A DNA stretch of 64,000 nucleotides from Carex sylvatica (GCA_964058845.1 CAXKVR010000188.1:1-64000); one strand, 5' to 3'; shown: positions 22,551-35,439, counted from the first letter of the stretch. Translations and numbers: made by a program. Notes: a model not told the origin generated them from the letters alone.

Positions 22551-25375
22551 TAATTAACGAAAATGAATTACAAAAACATACTATTGTTCACTTGTGGAAG
22601 GAAATATATGGTGCCTTCTCGTATAGAAAGGTGACTACTTGAGCAAGGTAAGACTTATGAATTACTTTAGCAAGGTAAGACTCATATCTCATTCTCCACA
22701 GTCAGGTACTTCATTGATATGAATTCTCCAAGTTTACCATTAAATTTATTTTGGGATTCTAGTTCTCAAATGGCAACAATAATTATTCGCTGGACTAAAA
22801 TGGATAGTTGCTGGACTAATTTGACAACTGGCAGTATCCATATACGATATTTTATATATGTACGGATGGAAGGTTGGGTTAATATGTTCTTTTTTTAAGA
22901 TCATTGGAAGTGAGTATCAAAATTCGGAGCAAAAAAGCACCAGTATAGAAAAATAAACACAAAGCCAATCCTGTAAGGACCAGTAAAGCGCCACACTCAC
23001 TGTATTTTCCATCTGACACAGAAAGCGACTATTTCTGTTAGAAAAGATTAAATTGGCCTACTCCTGTCCAGTTTGAATAATGAAAGACAATCAACCAACC
23101 GAGGAAAGAAACACAATATACAAATTTGAAACATAACATACAACAGAACCAAGTGAACCATTTTTTTTATTTTTTTTATTCAGTTATAAGTTATAACTTA
23201 TAACCAATTTGGCCAAACCACATGGAGAAGGCTGAAGATCTGAACTGGTACGACATATAGGGAAATAACAGAAAGAGGGCTGAGCATGAGAAATGGTATA
23301 ACATACCAGAGAAGCAAAGAAAGGCCAGCCTGAGGCAATTGCCAGTGACGGAAAAGCATATCAGTACCAGGAGAAAAAATATCAGGAAACAATGCTGGTA
23401 AACCATCAAGTATATGTTCATACCAGATCGGCTCAAGCAGAGAACATCAAAACCAGAGGAAAACCTATCTCAGACTTTAATAACATATTGCAGAAGCAAA
23501 AAATACTTTGGAATTCTTTTATTCCGACTGAGGAGCGGTACTTTAAAACGTGCCCCACTCCATGTACTAATATTGGAAATCAATTATTGTTATTAAATCA
23601 ATCAAGCACTTAGATCATTTTCAGTGGTTCGACTCTACACTTAATTTCTTTCATATATGGCAAAATAGATAAATAGACTCAATCAATCAAGTGCTAATAA
23701 ACATGGTCAAATTAAATTTGGCTCGGCACTGGACGTCATAGCCTTTACCATTTAGGTTCGACCTTTTTTTTTATGTGTGGATTTCGTAAACTATGGTGTC
23801 CCTCATAGGCGTCATAGTCTACTGCTGTTTTTCTCATTTTAAAAAAATATTCCTATCATTTTTTGTTGTTGAAAAATAGACATAAATGCCCTTCTATTTA
23901 TATAAAAGACGGACTAACAAAGACCAGTAAACAGAAAAATGCAAAACTATCCCTAAAAACCTTACAAATAGCAACAAATAAAAAAATGCAAAATGACCCC
24001 TAAAAAACCCAGAATGCCTTATATTGGTCTCAGGAGCACTGACATTAGCAGAATCTGATTCCTCTTCAATTACTATTTTGAGATTCATGGGTTGTTACAG
24101 ATCTGACAAAAAACTTTATAAGTAGGAGATAAAAATAATAATAATTGAAAAAATAAAAATGATAGGAATGTGTTCTGGCATACATGCTTGCTTCTTGTTT
24201 ACTGTTGTGACAAATTTTTCTACTCTTTTGTCAAATTATTGTAAAAGGTGGTCCTATCGGAATCAAATTCGAAATTTGGGAAAATGGAAGTGTAACTGTG
24301 CAAGCAAGTGCCTACCATTACTGTTACAATAGATCTTGAAATATCTTTTATGCATTCTTTCCCATGATTTTGAAGTCAAACATGAAGAAATCAAATACAT
24401 ACCGAACAGTCAATTTTTTTTTACAAATTTTGTCACTGTGATCCATACAAAGAATTCTATATGGTATACAATCAAATAAATATATTTCCAGGTACAAATA
24501 TATTTCCAAATTGCTCAATTTTCTCTCTGTGAAAATATATTTTTTTGCTAAAATATTGATAAAAAATAATTGAATATCTACTGTATAAAAGTTGCTTTCC
24601 TTATCTCAATGGCTGAAATTGCGGTACAAATTATAAACTATTATGCTGAACCAATGAGTTGTTAATCAAACAAACGCAAAGGAAAAAAAAATTGCAAGGT
24701 GTTAAATGTCTGACTATAAACAGTTCACGAAGTATTTGAGGCTACGGTAAACATGGTGCGGTTTAGAAAACAATCAATTTGGCACTAAGTTTTGAGTCAC
24801 TTTAGTAGTATGAAAAGATAATCATCTATGGAAGTGAAAAACTACAACTATTTGAACATTTCAGGGGAAAAAAATCAAAATGGACAATTCGTAATACTAA
24901 TTATTCAAATATAATAAGTAAAATACTTACAGCACAGTATAATCTTTAGGAGATATGCAAAACTGGCTGAAACTCGTTGTAATGTAAATGCAGAATCATT
25001 TTCACCTGTAAAATAAATGCAGAAGGGAAGCAAATTATTTACAATTTTTCTACCTTTATGTATTGGTACAGACGAAATGTACACATTTTCTGCTTTTTTT
25101 TGTGTGTGCACTAAAACTTGACATAGATCATAGGTAACATTAAAGCACTAACAACTAATTATGTCAAATATCTATTTTATGAAAACACGTACTAAGAGCT
25201 CCATATGCAGAGAAATTTACAGCCGGACTCTACTAAAACTGAATCAACTTAAATACCTGAACCTTTGTGGCAGTCTATACTATCTATATCTAACACATTC
25301 TGCAAAAATTTCACTAAACATATGGCAAGCATGTGAAGTACAGGTTGGGCGACTTAGCACAAACATGGGGAACAG

Positions 25376-25495
25376 AAATTTGCAGAAATTGACAGATTTG
25401 TAGAAATTGACAGATTTGCAGAAATTGACAAATTGACAAATTTCACTTAAACATGGCAAACATGGGGAATAGAAATTTGCAGAAATTGACAAATT
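25376..25495. repeat. Short tandem repeat, GCAGAAATTGACAGATTT unit
   Basis: At least four imperfect units of about 18-21 bp (GAAATTGACAGATTTG and variants) stand in tandem. An outer duplicated block (AAACATGG and GGCGACTTAGCACAAAC) flanks them. Confidence 0.6.
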
Positions 25496-25559
25496 TGGGC
25501 GACTTAGCACAAACCGAAAAATTGAATAGAAATAAGAAATGAAATCGTAGTCAAAATGA

Positions 25560-25860
25560 AAGAGGATCTTACCAGTCAGTTGAAGCAGAGGCTACCAAAA
25601 ACGAAGACGTTGTTCGGCGTTACAGTGAGAAGAAATTACTGTAGAGGGAGAAAGGGAAGCGGAGAAGCAAATGAAAGAAGCGAAAAATCTGGAAGCGGGA
25701 TGAAGGGCTCAGTGCGTGAAACGGAAGGAAGAAATGGGAAGCGGGAGGAAGGACTCAATGCGCGAACACACCGAAGATAAGGAAGAAAAGAAAGCGGTGA
25801 GAAAGAGAGGGCAAAACACGTAGCATTAGATTAACACGCGTAAAGCGGAAAGAGATGGGA
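25560..25860 (-). other. Possible leader exon of a minus-strand transcript
   Basis: On the minus strand this is a C/T-rich, relatively GC-rich stretch typical of plant 5' leaders (CTCCGCTTCCCTTTCTCCCT) ending in a good donor, CTGACTG|GTAAGATCC, near 25570. It lies upstream of the possible coding exon at 20950-21187. No start codon with a meaningful frame was seen in it. Confidence 0.3.
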
Positions 25861-26037
25861 ACGACAGATAGCACAAATAGTGGTTTTTTTTTTTTTTTTG
25901 TTGATGACATCAGGTGACATAAGCACAAAATGATCTGATCCATTATTACTTCATCAGAAGGCAGTGAGAGGAGGTGTTACTGTTCATTGCTACAGTAACT
26001 CCCCATTCAACTTTTATAGGATATAATACCGGCAGCC

Positions 26038-27135
26038 CCGACATTTTTATTTTTACCCAAAAAAAAAATGATTTTATTAAAAATAACCACGTTTCCAACA
26101 AATTTTTAAAAATACCCGGCCCGTGGATATTTTCCACGGCCCGAATAAATTAATCCGGACCGTGGAAAAATTCCACGGGCCAGAATTTTTTTTTTTTTTT
26201 TTTTTTTAGATTATGTTGTTTGGATTTAAATTAGTTTGAATTGTTAAGTTGGAGGTTTGTATGAATTTTATTTGAATGAATTATTAAGTTAGAGTGCTTT
26301 TGAGCCCAACTTTGCACATCTGGTTAACATAGCAAAATATCTTCAAAAATCATGAAAATTGACCGACATGCAATCTTGACATCGTAGAACAAGACTGTGA
26401 AGTTTCATACAAAATTTAAAAACAGTTCGCGAGATATCATCTCTCAAATATTGCCCCAACGACTGAAGGAGTGCTTCTGAGCCCAACTTTGCACCTCTGG
26501 TTAATATAACAAAATATCTTCAAAAATCATGAAAATTGACCGACATGCAGTCTTGACATCTTAGAACAAGACTGTGAAGTTTCATACAAAATCTCAAAAC
26601 AGATCGCGAGATATCATCTCTCAAAAATTACCCCAACGGCTGAAGGACAATTTTCATGATTTTTGAAGAACCAGATGTGCAAAGTTGGGCTCAGAAGCAC
26701 TTCTTCAGCAGTTTGGATAATTTTTTAGAGATGATATTTCGCGATCTGTTTTGAGATTTTGTATGAAACTTCACAGTCTTGTTCTAAGATGTCAAGACTG
26801 CATGTCGGTCAATTTTCATGATTTTTGAAGATATTTTGTTATGTTAACCAGAGGTGCAAAGTTGGGCTCAGAAGCACTCCTTCAGTCGTTGGGGCAATAT
26901 TTGAGAGATGATATCTCGCGAACTGTTTTTAAATTTTGTATGAAACTTCACAGTCTTGTTCTACGATGTCAAGATTGCATGTCGGTCAATTTTCATGATT
27001 TTTGAAGATATTTTGCTATGTTAACCAGATGTGCAAAGTTGGGCTCAGAAGCACTCTAACTTAATAATTCATTCAAATAAAATTCATACAAACCTCCAAC
27101 TTAACAATTCAAACTAATTTAAATCCAAACAACAT

Positions 27136-27168
<33 letters not shown>

Positions 27169-27384
27169 TTCTCGGACCGTGGATATTTTCCACGGCCGGA
27201 ATAAAAAAATCCAAAAAAAAAAAAAAAAAAAAAAATTTCTGGCCCGTGGAATTTTTCCATGGTCCGGATTAATTTATTCGGGCCGTGAAAAATATCCACG
27301 GGCCGGGTATTTTTAAAAATTTGTTGGAAACGTGATTATTTTTAATAAAATCATTTTTTTTTTGGGTAAAAATAAAAATGTCGG
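26038..27384. mobile_element. Mutator-type foldback element, copy 3 (1347 bp, near-perfect hairpin)
   Basis: It starts CCGACATTTTTATTTTTACC and ends with the reverse complement, inside a perfect 9-bp direct repeat, CCGGCAGCC (26029-26037 and 27385-27393). The outer arms (about 190 bp) carry repeated GGCCCGTGG and CCACGGCC stems and homopolymer A/T runs. Inside, a unit of about 190 bp (with CCCAACTTTGCAC, CATGAAAATTGACCGACATG and GACTGTGAAGTTTCATAC) appears twice forward (about 26290-26640) and twice reversed (about 26650-27060). The two halves are nearly perfect reverse complements and the element is probably young. No transposase is present. Confidence 0.9.
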
Positions 27385-27450
27385 CCGGCAGCCTCTATCT
27401 GGTTTTTTCCTCAAAAAAAAAGATAGGATTGAGGGTTTGTGCCTTTGTGG

Positions 27451-27768
27451 TGAGGGTGCTAAGGTATAGACTATACATATTGCTTTATTTTGCTTTTGTA
27501 GTTTGAAAACAATAGCTTGAGATGAGTCCGGTAGTTGTAAATATTGGAGGTAAGGCAGTGAGGCCCAATAGCCCAATGTTCTAAGGCAGTGAGGCCCAGT
27601 AGCCCAATATTAAGGCCCTATGGCCGTAATATGTTCTCGGCCTAATGAACCGTTCAAATTAAAATCTTTCGAGTACCAATGAAACTTCCTACAAACGTAC
27701 CGAACTTTAATTAATGGAAGTTTAAAAGAAGAATAATATATAGAGATATAAAATTAAGCTTTAAACGA
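27451..27768. repeat. Second copy of the DUF247 upstream region, without the gene
   Basis: Same block order as 15807-16050 (GGTGCTAAGGTATAGA to TAAAATTAAGCTTTA). It carries an extra segment of about 90 bp holding a tandem pair, AAGGCAGTGAGGCCCA(A/G)TAG, at about 27551 and 27583. No DUF247 coding sequence follows. At its left edge GTGCTAAGG is present once and without a transposon, unlike the copy at 15.8 kb. Confidence 0.75.
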
Positions 27769-28077
27769 CTGTCATACCACTTAGTTAACTGAAGGTACCA
27801 AGATCACAAAAAAAGATTCCTTCATTTCATCATTAGCTGGAAGCCCGAAACTCAATAGTTTTGATGTTCAATTTATTATGGAACATTAGCTCTTATCAAT
27901 TAAGTTCATCTTTAAAGATCTCAATCCGACAGGATATTCTTTCATCACTTGTCTCTACTTTCTCGAGTGAAGAGGAGAATGAGAGAGAGGAGAGAGAGAT
28001 TGAGCTGAGCCGACTGGAGTCGAGAATACAATATCGTTGGGCTCAAAACGTAGAGTCTTTATCCATTTCGATCGGTG

Positions 28078-28290
28078 CAAGGCAGTGAGTAGATCCAGTC
28101 GTCGGAGCATGGCAGTGTGCAGATCCAGCCATTAGTGCGCGACAATGTGTAGATCCGGCCATCGGAGCGCGGTGGTGACTGTCGAAGCGCAACAGTGAGT
28201 TGATTCAACCGTTGGAACTCGACGTTGAGTGTCGAAGCGTGACGGTGAGTAGATTTGGCCGTTAAAGCGCCACGGTTATCGGATGAAAGA
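28078..28290. repeat. Degenerate tandem repeat, GTGAGTAGATCCAGCC-type unit
   Basis: About six decayed units of about 30-35 bp built on GTGAGTAGATCC(A/G)GCC and TCGGAGCGCG(G/A)CA. The stretch is GC-rich relative to its surroundings. Upstream, 27770-28077 has no recognised gene. Confidence 0.5.
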
Positions 28291-28299
28291 AGATCCGAT

Positions 28300-29560
28300 T
28301 TAGAGAGATGAGGAATGAGGTATTATGATGTTTAAAAGTGTAAATAAGTAGGATTAGATGAATTAATGATAATAAATGAGTTTAGATGTAAAAATTAGAT
28401 TCATTTAACTTGCTCTAAATATATTTTTTATCAATGAAATTATTAATTGATATTTAAAGCAATTAACTATAAAAGTAAATGTTTTGCATTACCATTATTT
28501 GGGTATAGGCGTTTGATGATCCATGGAGACAAAACCATTGACATTATGTGTCTATGAATGTATACAGCTTAGGCTATATGAAAAGTATAACAACCTAGGT
28601 CATAACTTATAACTTGTACTTGCTTAGGCCAGCTAGGACTAAATTGGTAACTTCCAAGAAAAATTTATTATTAACGATGTTTATGGGCCCTTCACTGGTT
28701 GCAAATTTAGCTGATTGAAAAAAAAAATGTTGTGATCAGCACTCAAATTTTAATACAATTTTTTTTAGAAACTTTTCAGAAAATTATTATTTTAAATAGT
28801 CTACTATTTTTAAATCAAGTTATTTTTTATCTATTTAAAATAATAGTAATTTTTTTAAAAATATATAAAATTTAATTTACAAGTACATTTTTATATAGAG
28901 ATTATGTTGAACGGCTTAAATTAACCGCAAAACATTCAAAGCAAACCTATAAATTCATGCGCATGTCAATATACGCTATGCATAGTACCATAGCCTCAGT
29001 CATAAATTCCTATCTTTTCTTCGGAATAAATCCAACATTCGTAATAAAATGACTTTGTTGGGTCCGAAATAAAATACGGACTCAAAAGTCATTTTAATAG
29101 GAACTTTGCTTTCTCTACTCTTTTTAATTGATTCTTTTTTTTTTTGCTTGTAGGATATTTTTTATGATAAATTGTTGTAGAAAATTGAGAAGGAAAATTA
29201 GGGAAATAGTGTCTTTTAGTATGTTTAGGTTGTAATTATGAAAAAAAATCATAGAGCACATATTGCGATGGATGTCATCAGTTTGGAGAGATATAGGTTT
29301 ATTTTTACAAGAGACATATAAAAAGAAATAAATATCGGAATTTATAAAAGTAGGCTTTCTTGTAAAAAGATGGTACAATTTGAAAGCTGACAGTGATAAA
29401 TATTTATCGCGTTATAATCAGAACGGTTAAAAAAATGACGCTATGTCCATATTGTGCCGCTATAGCATGTTATATCGCCAATAGTGTCATATCCAGAAAT
29501 ACTATAGTGACGCTATAGCGCGCTATTAAGAATCTTGATTTTTCCTGATGTTTGAGTTGA
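28300..29560. other. AT-rich intergenic sequence with a MITE-like relic
   Basis: No supported gene. About 28735-28935 resembles the internal part of the foldback family seen at 4.5, 46.8 and 61.6 kb (TTTTTATATAGAGATTATGTTGAACGG region), probably a decayed copy. Confidence 0.4.
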
Positions 29561-30330
29561 AATCAGGAAAGTAAGTACAGGTCAATGGCTCATCTTCACA
29601 CAAAGAGCCGCTTGAATAGTTGTTGATGACCCACTAGAAGCTCCATGACAGTGAACACAGAGTCTACTGTACCAACCATCTCATAGAGACCACCTCGAAG
29701 TACTTTTATGGACCCATCGCGTATTCGAAACTCATACCTGCATGAATGCAACTAACTGAGTGATACATGACCCTGTTGAATATCGGGTACGTACCGAACA
29801 CCGGTAATCATGCAAATCATATCATCTCATATCTTGAACCTAACTGCAGCAACTCCGACAACTGACAAAGTCATTCCATCAACTTAAGTCACGGCACCAC
29901 CGGACTCCTCACGAAAGGAATCAAAACAATCCCTTCGTTGATAAATATGAAATGTACACCCAAAATCTAACACCAAGCTACCACAAACGCCACTGCTACC
30001 GCTATATGCCCATCACCAATAGTCTCATACACATCCCCCTCACCCATATACACAATGACATCATTATCATGACCAACCACAATAGCTGCAAGATCGGCTC
30101 CAGGTTTAGGTGGACGGTCCATCTGTCTCTCGGGACAATCACGTCAAAAGTGATCGGGCTTGTCACACTTATGGCATGTATCGCAGCCAGACTTCTTTTG
30201 TCGCCGCCAATTCCATGCAGTCACAAGCACGCTAGAGCTTATCCATCCTCCTCACGCTGCCTTAAGGACTCGTAATACAAAAGTATGACAGTCTCTTTCG
30301 CCATGGTGAGCTCACTTTTCAACTCTAGCA
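29560..30330 (-). pseudogene. Copia-type retrotransposon gag-protease remnant
   Basis: On the minus strand, about 30190-30150 encodes a gag zinc knuckle (CHKCDKPDHF, a stop, RDCPE), the CX2CX4HX4C pattern once the stop is read through. Further down are decayed matches to the start of a Copia protease and integrase region (FVVAWC-ILG region, then VRYVPD-like and HAGMSFEYA stretches) with several stops and frame changes. It is an inactive fragment; limits are approximate and no flanking long terminal repeats were recognised. Confidence 0.6.
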
Positions 30331-30389
30331 AAGGCATCGTAATTGGATCATACGACTTTGGTAGGGATGCTATAAATAGACAAGTGATC

Positions 30390-31463
30390 AAGATATATTT
30401 GTGACGAAATTACGTAGGATTTTACCTTAGGATTACCTTGTTTTCTCACCTTTATCCTTGATTTATCATTGTATTCACTTACTATTGTCAAAGTTTATGT
30501 TTTGGTGTAGAAACCATGTTCTAGGGTTCTGTTATGGACCGCATCAACTGATGCGGGGGTAATGCTCATTACGGACCAGGGGATAGCCAAATCTAGCAAT
30601 GCACTGTATGGTTATGGACCGTACCACTTCATATGGTCTGTAAAAGTAGGCGCCCCTTGGTGAATAACTACTCCAGCTATATCTAGATCAGATACATTGG
30701 ACTCCAACTCATCTCTAGACATCCTCTCACTCCTATATATACCCTATGGACTGAAGAACAACATAATATTGGATCTACTTTGTATTATTATTGTATAGTT
30801 TAGTTGTGAGAAGTGTAAACATACCGTTTCGCAGCAAAACATCTTTTCTTAGAGCTAGGCTATAAGCCTTATTACTCATGATACTTTGATATATATTTTG
30901 TGTTTGATCATTGTTTAGTCTTTTGTGGTTTGATATCTTTTGCGTTTTATATTCAATCTCTCTCGGTTTTGTTTGTTATTGTAGACCGCCACTGTGATGG
31001 TCACACATGAAAGTTAGTCACATTAGTTTAACCAGATCAGAAAATGGAGAATAAAAATACTAGAAAATCACGAAGAAATTTTCCAGAAAGATCACGAAGT
31101 CAGTGTAGATAAATTCGGCTAAGTCTAAAGTCTCACAGTGAATATAATCCATATAGCCCCATACGGTCCGTAACAGAGGCCGAAAAATCTGTAACCATGG
31201 CAGAGAACAGTCCAACTCATTTCAACCCGCCAACAATCGATGAAAGAAGAATCCTAAACACGATGGGAATCCAGTTTGCTAACAAAGAGGAGTATGAACG
31301 CGTACAAAGAATCATCAATCAAACTCTCGCTAACAACAAGGCCATGTGTGTGAACACCATAAAAGCACTCAATTGCTTCAATTATGTTAGAGCCTCCCTC
31401 AACAACGAACATCAACCTGTGGGATCTAGCATCCAACCTTCGAAACATGAGATCATTCGATAG
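30390..31463 (+). mobile_element. Possible LTR-retrotransposon 5' part (leader and gag start)
   Basis: The stretch 30390-31030 has LTR-like features: a TATA box (CCTATATATACCC near 30734) followed by a leader, and repeated GGTTATGGACCG-type segments. An open frame from the ATG at 31197 to 31463 follows (88 aa, MAENSPTHFNPPTIDERR), of a kind seen at the start of some plant gag proteins. I cannot match it firmly, and no second LTR or primer-binding site was identified, so this is tentative. Confidence 0.3.
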
Positions 31464-31499
31464 ATAAACAATTAAATTTCTCTCAACCTTGCAATTTAA

Positions 31500-33130
31500 T
31501 GATGACATGATCAAGTACCGTCTCTACAATCGCCAGTATGAGATAATTATGGGGCAGTTTTGTGCCGCCCTATAAATCCCTCCTAATGGCAAGAAGGAGA
31601 TCGATCGGCACAAGATCCAAATTAACGCATGAATTACTAGGAAATGATTGCCATGGACGAAAAGGAAGGTCTACAGAAAGGATTAACGCCTCATCACAAG
31701 TATTGAATTAGGTACATTTATATAATTCTTTCAAATTCAATTTTTCTTACAGGTGAAGAGAATACAGAAGTAAACAAGAGAGACATCTACATCATTTTAT
31801 TTAAACCATTTTAATTCAATGCGGTATATATTGTGACATTGTATTGACGAAGACTAACAAAATATCCCAAATGGAAATTAGGAATTAATGAACTATTTTC
31901 GTCTCTTTAGTTTTCACTGAATCTAAATTCTATTATTGTTGGTTTTTATTCCAATTAGAGTAATTTATTTTTTCGAATTCAGTACCAGTGCAATACCGCA
32001 CCGAAAAAACTGAGATCTGAGTTGTTAGTTTTAATCGGGCACGCATCTCAAAACAGACCCTCTCTCAGAGGATGCGAATTTTACCCAGTAAATCTTCTTC
32101 TGGAGCTAGCCACAACTTCTTCATTAATCTAGATAATTAATTAACTATTCATAATATAATTTACTCATTGCAATAATATTTAAGATTTGAAAAAAATTAA
32201 GAGCATGCATAAGTATATATATTGAATTTTCAGTTTTCACTTATTTTCCTTCTTTAATTACAATATGCATCCTAATATATATATATATATATTTTTATAT
32301 TTCCGATACCCAATTTTTGTTTTTTCAATGCAACATGTTTTCCTTCTTTCTAATTTCTTTAATTCTAATACTTATTTTTATTTGTTTCCTATATTTTTTG
32401 TCATTTTATTTGAACACAATATTGTTCATTAAATTACTTCAATTTTCTTGGCGCGATTATTTTAGAAAAGCTTTTTAACATATTTATTTTTGAAAATATT
32501 CTTTCGGAGTTTCAAGTGGTACTATCTCATAATATTCCATATGTTAATTTTTTATATATGAACATCATGAATTAACTGCCACTGCCACTGTCTTACATTC
32601 TATTTATCGTACTTGAATTTTTTTATCCATCTATCTTACAAGTAATGCGTCTATATGCAAAAATTTAAAATTTCGAATTAATTTAGTATAAATTCAAGAA
32701 GTCAAAATTAGAAGCTTATAAATTAATTTAATGCATTCATATTTTGAACATTTTTTTTACCATGCACCCGACTCCATACAAAATTAGTTCTAATATTTTC
32801 TAGAATGTTAGAATCTAAAAATATTAGAAAAATCAGAATGGAATAATTGTTAAATTAATGTGAAGTTTTGATGAGCATATATCATTTTTTTCCTATAATT
32901 TTATTCTCATCTCAAATTGGGAGATTGGATGGCTGAGATATAGTACCTGATCATGATTGCTTAATCTATTTTATTTATGAATTACATTTACTAATGAAAC
33001 GATTAAGGAATTTTTTTTTCCATATCTTTAATATCAATTATTTATGGATCGGTACATAAGATATGTTGCACCAGAAATGTATAGTATAAAGTTTCAGTGC
33101 AGCAAGCTGTACCTTTTAATCTTTAATACA
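31500..33130. other. AT-rich intergenic sequence
   Basis: No supported gene. It contains a TA dinucleotide run at about 32276-32291. Confidence 0.5.
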
Positions 33131-33139
33131 CTTTTAAGT

Positions 33140-34870
33140 TAAGATTGCAAGTGCACAATCCTATCGCGTAGTATATTATCGGGTATCGATCCACAGAGAA
33201 TATGGTAAATACTATGTTAACACTATAAATAATAGATTTCAGAAAATGAAGAGAGTAAAGTACAATAAAGTAAATAGGAGGTTGTTCTAACAATTCCTAA
33301 TTTTTGGGTTCAATACCCGAAAGAGAAGAGTTTTAAACAATTAAAGTAAATAAAATGAAAGAAATAAATATCGGTTTGCTTTCAAGTTGAGAAGATCTAG
33401 GGGTCTTTGGTCTACAATCCCTTGCTAATTCTATCTATTCGGTATTTGCTTGAATTCGTGTATGATTTGACGAGGTTTCTAACCTAATATGTTATTAAGG
33501 GTCACTTTCGTGAATTAATAACGTGCCTAGGTAATTCGGACTTCACGATTAGGTCCTTCACTCTAGCTACCTAGACCATAAGCTCTTATTAGTCTCTCCT
33601 CTCCTCGAGCATTGGTACTTCTCAATTAAGTCCATGATACCAATATCCGACTTGATTTGAGATGTCATAATTAGGGTTTGACTTCACGGTTAGGTCCTTC
33701 ACCAAATCCCTAATCTTAATTTCTGTAGTTTCGGTTTGATTTCACAGTTGGTTAGACCTTAATCAAAACCTAAGGTATTTGTGTTCATAATTGGTACTCT
33801 CCTCTCGTCCTAACTTCTTTGGTTCTTTCGAATCCAAAGCGGAACTACATCGATTTTAAGTACTAATTATGTAGTTAACACAAATGATAAATCTCAGAAA
33901 TTAGCATCAAATCCCAATAAACAATCATAATAAAAGCAAATAACCAAATAAAATAGAATTAAACAAGTTCATGCATGATGACCTAAACCCCTAGAGAGAG
34001 AACTACTCCCTCTTGGAGAGATCCATTACAAAAATTGATAAAGTAAGAAGAAATGAAATAAAAGAAATGATTACACCCTTTAACAAATCAAAGACCTCTA
34101 TCTTGCCGAATCTTGCTCAGAAAATCCTTCTTCTCCTTGCTTGAAAGCTTTCCTTACTCCAGAATTTATCGCTAAGTGTATGTGTAAAGAGAGAGAATGA
34201 TCGTGTGTTGGTTGATGTCCTTGAATGGGAAAGAACTCTCTCTTTTATAGCTCCCGGCTATGCTCAATGAAGAGGCATAGTTATGATGTGAGTGGGGTTA
34301 GTGGAGTAGTGGGTGCTCTGTTTACATTGCTTCCCTAGCAAGTATGTGTAATTTTGGCTCTTAAAACGCGTTCCTGGTGCGCTAAATATAGAAACCGTGC
34401 TATTTTTGGCTGACTGCGGATGGAGTGCATCCGCACTGCGTGTGGCCTCACCCGCACTGGGTTTAAGTTTCCTTATTTAACTTCCTGAACTTCTGCAAAT
34501 TTCTATGGGTGCGGGTGGCACTGCGGATGGATGACCCGCACTGCGGGTGGATTCTGTGCTTTTCTGAAGTTGCTGAAATTGACTAAGTGTTGAGTGCGGC
34601 TGGGCTCATCCGCACTGTCCCTGAGTGCGTCCGCACTAGGCTCGAGAAAACTTGCTGCGCCTCAGTGCGGCTGCACTGATCCGCAGTGCGTGTGATTGAC
34701 CCGCACTGGGGTGTATTTTCACCATTATTCATCATTTCCTGCAATGAAAAGTCAAATAACCGCAGTAACTTGATTCCAGGTGTATTTTAATCACTTTATA
34801 TTATAAATACAAGATATTTGAGATTGTTTTATGATAAAGTCTAGATCAAATGTGTATATAATTTATGCTT
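33140..34870. repeat. Dispersed-repeat block, probably LTR-retroelement derived
   Basis: Begins with a segment (AAGTGCACAATCCTATCGCG, then ATCGGGTATCGATCCACAGAG) of a type that recurs at the edges of plant retroelements. The block has no long open frame. It contains duplicated CTTCACG(A/G)TTAGGTCCTTCAC stretches (about 33541 and 33681) and the GC-rich CCGCAC cluster described separately. Classification rests on general resemblance only. Confidence 0.35.
34400..34720. repeat. Cluster of CCGCACTG / CAGTGCGG motifs in both orientations
   Basis: More than ten copies of CCGCACT, AGTGCGG, TGCGGATG or close variants in about 320 bp, in both orientations. The GC content is clearly above that of the AT-rich surroundings. 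The motifs can pair into several small hairpins. Confidence 0.6.
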
Positions 34871-34887
34871 ATCAAGATACTCAATAA

Positions 34888-35240
34888 ATGAGTATGGTTA
34901 GGCATATGTATGGACAAATATACTTTTAGAAATATGTTTCGTAATTTTGTGATATTTTTTGCGGCGTGGTTTTTTCTTAAACCAAGTTGTTTAGGGTTTT
35001 ATTGAAAATAATTTGTTCATCGATTGTACATATCTCATTCAACGGTTAAAATTAATCATAAGAGCTTATAAATATAGTGAGCAACCATACTTTAAACGCC
35101 GCACACGTGTTTCTCTCTATAAGAGAATGACGATGTAAAACATTCTCTTCGATTTTAAAAGTTCGATGATAAGGTTTGTGAAAGGGAAAATAATCATGGA
35201 GATTTTGGCTGATTCGTTATTCTCTCCCATAATACGAGGG
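34888..35240 (+). promoter_or_regulatory. Shared promoter and start segment of broken SPT5 copy A
   Basis: Near-duplicate of 40711-41060. It has a TATA box (TATAAATA, 35067-35074), a conserved leader and a conserved start codon at 35196 (ATGGAGATTTTGGCTGATTC). The intact SPT5 gene has none of this, so the segment comes from elsewhere. Confidence 0.65.
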
Positions 35241-35439
35241 CGGCGTCAGTCTCAATTACATGGCATGTATGCTCTTGTTTTGTATTTTTTTTGTTATTTA
35301 TATTAAATTACTTTTAATTTTTTTTTTTTGAATTAGTTTTATGACTAGAAAAAAATTAGATTAACAAAATAAAATAATTAATACTTCCATATAATTTATT
35401 ATGAATCATTGACTCTAATTTTCTAAGTTAAAGAGGGTG

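Noticed and set aside
23191..23436. Hydrophobic minus-strand frames near 23.3 kb as a membrane protein
   Set aside because: Two overlapping frames are both open with similar Phe/Leu/Ser composition, typical of chance; no start context or exon partners.
27114..27299. Phe-rich minus-strand frame
   Set aside because: It reads A/T homopolymer runs in the foldback element arm.
33140..34870. Candidate tRNA, rRNA or CRISPR-like arrays in the repeat blocks
   Set aside because: No cloverleaf boxes, rRNA motifs or regularly spaced direct repeats with unique spacers were seen here or elsewhere in the window.
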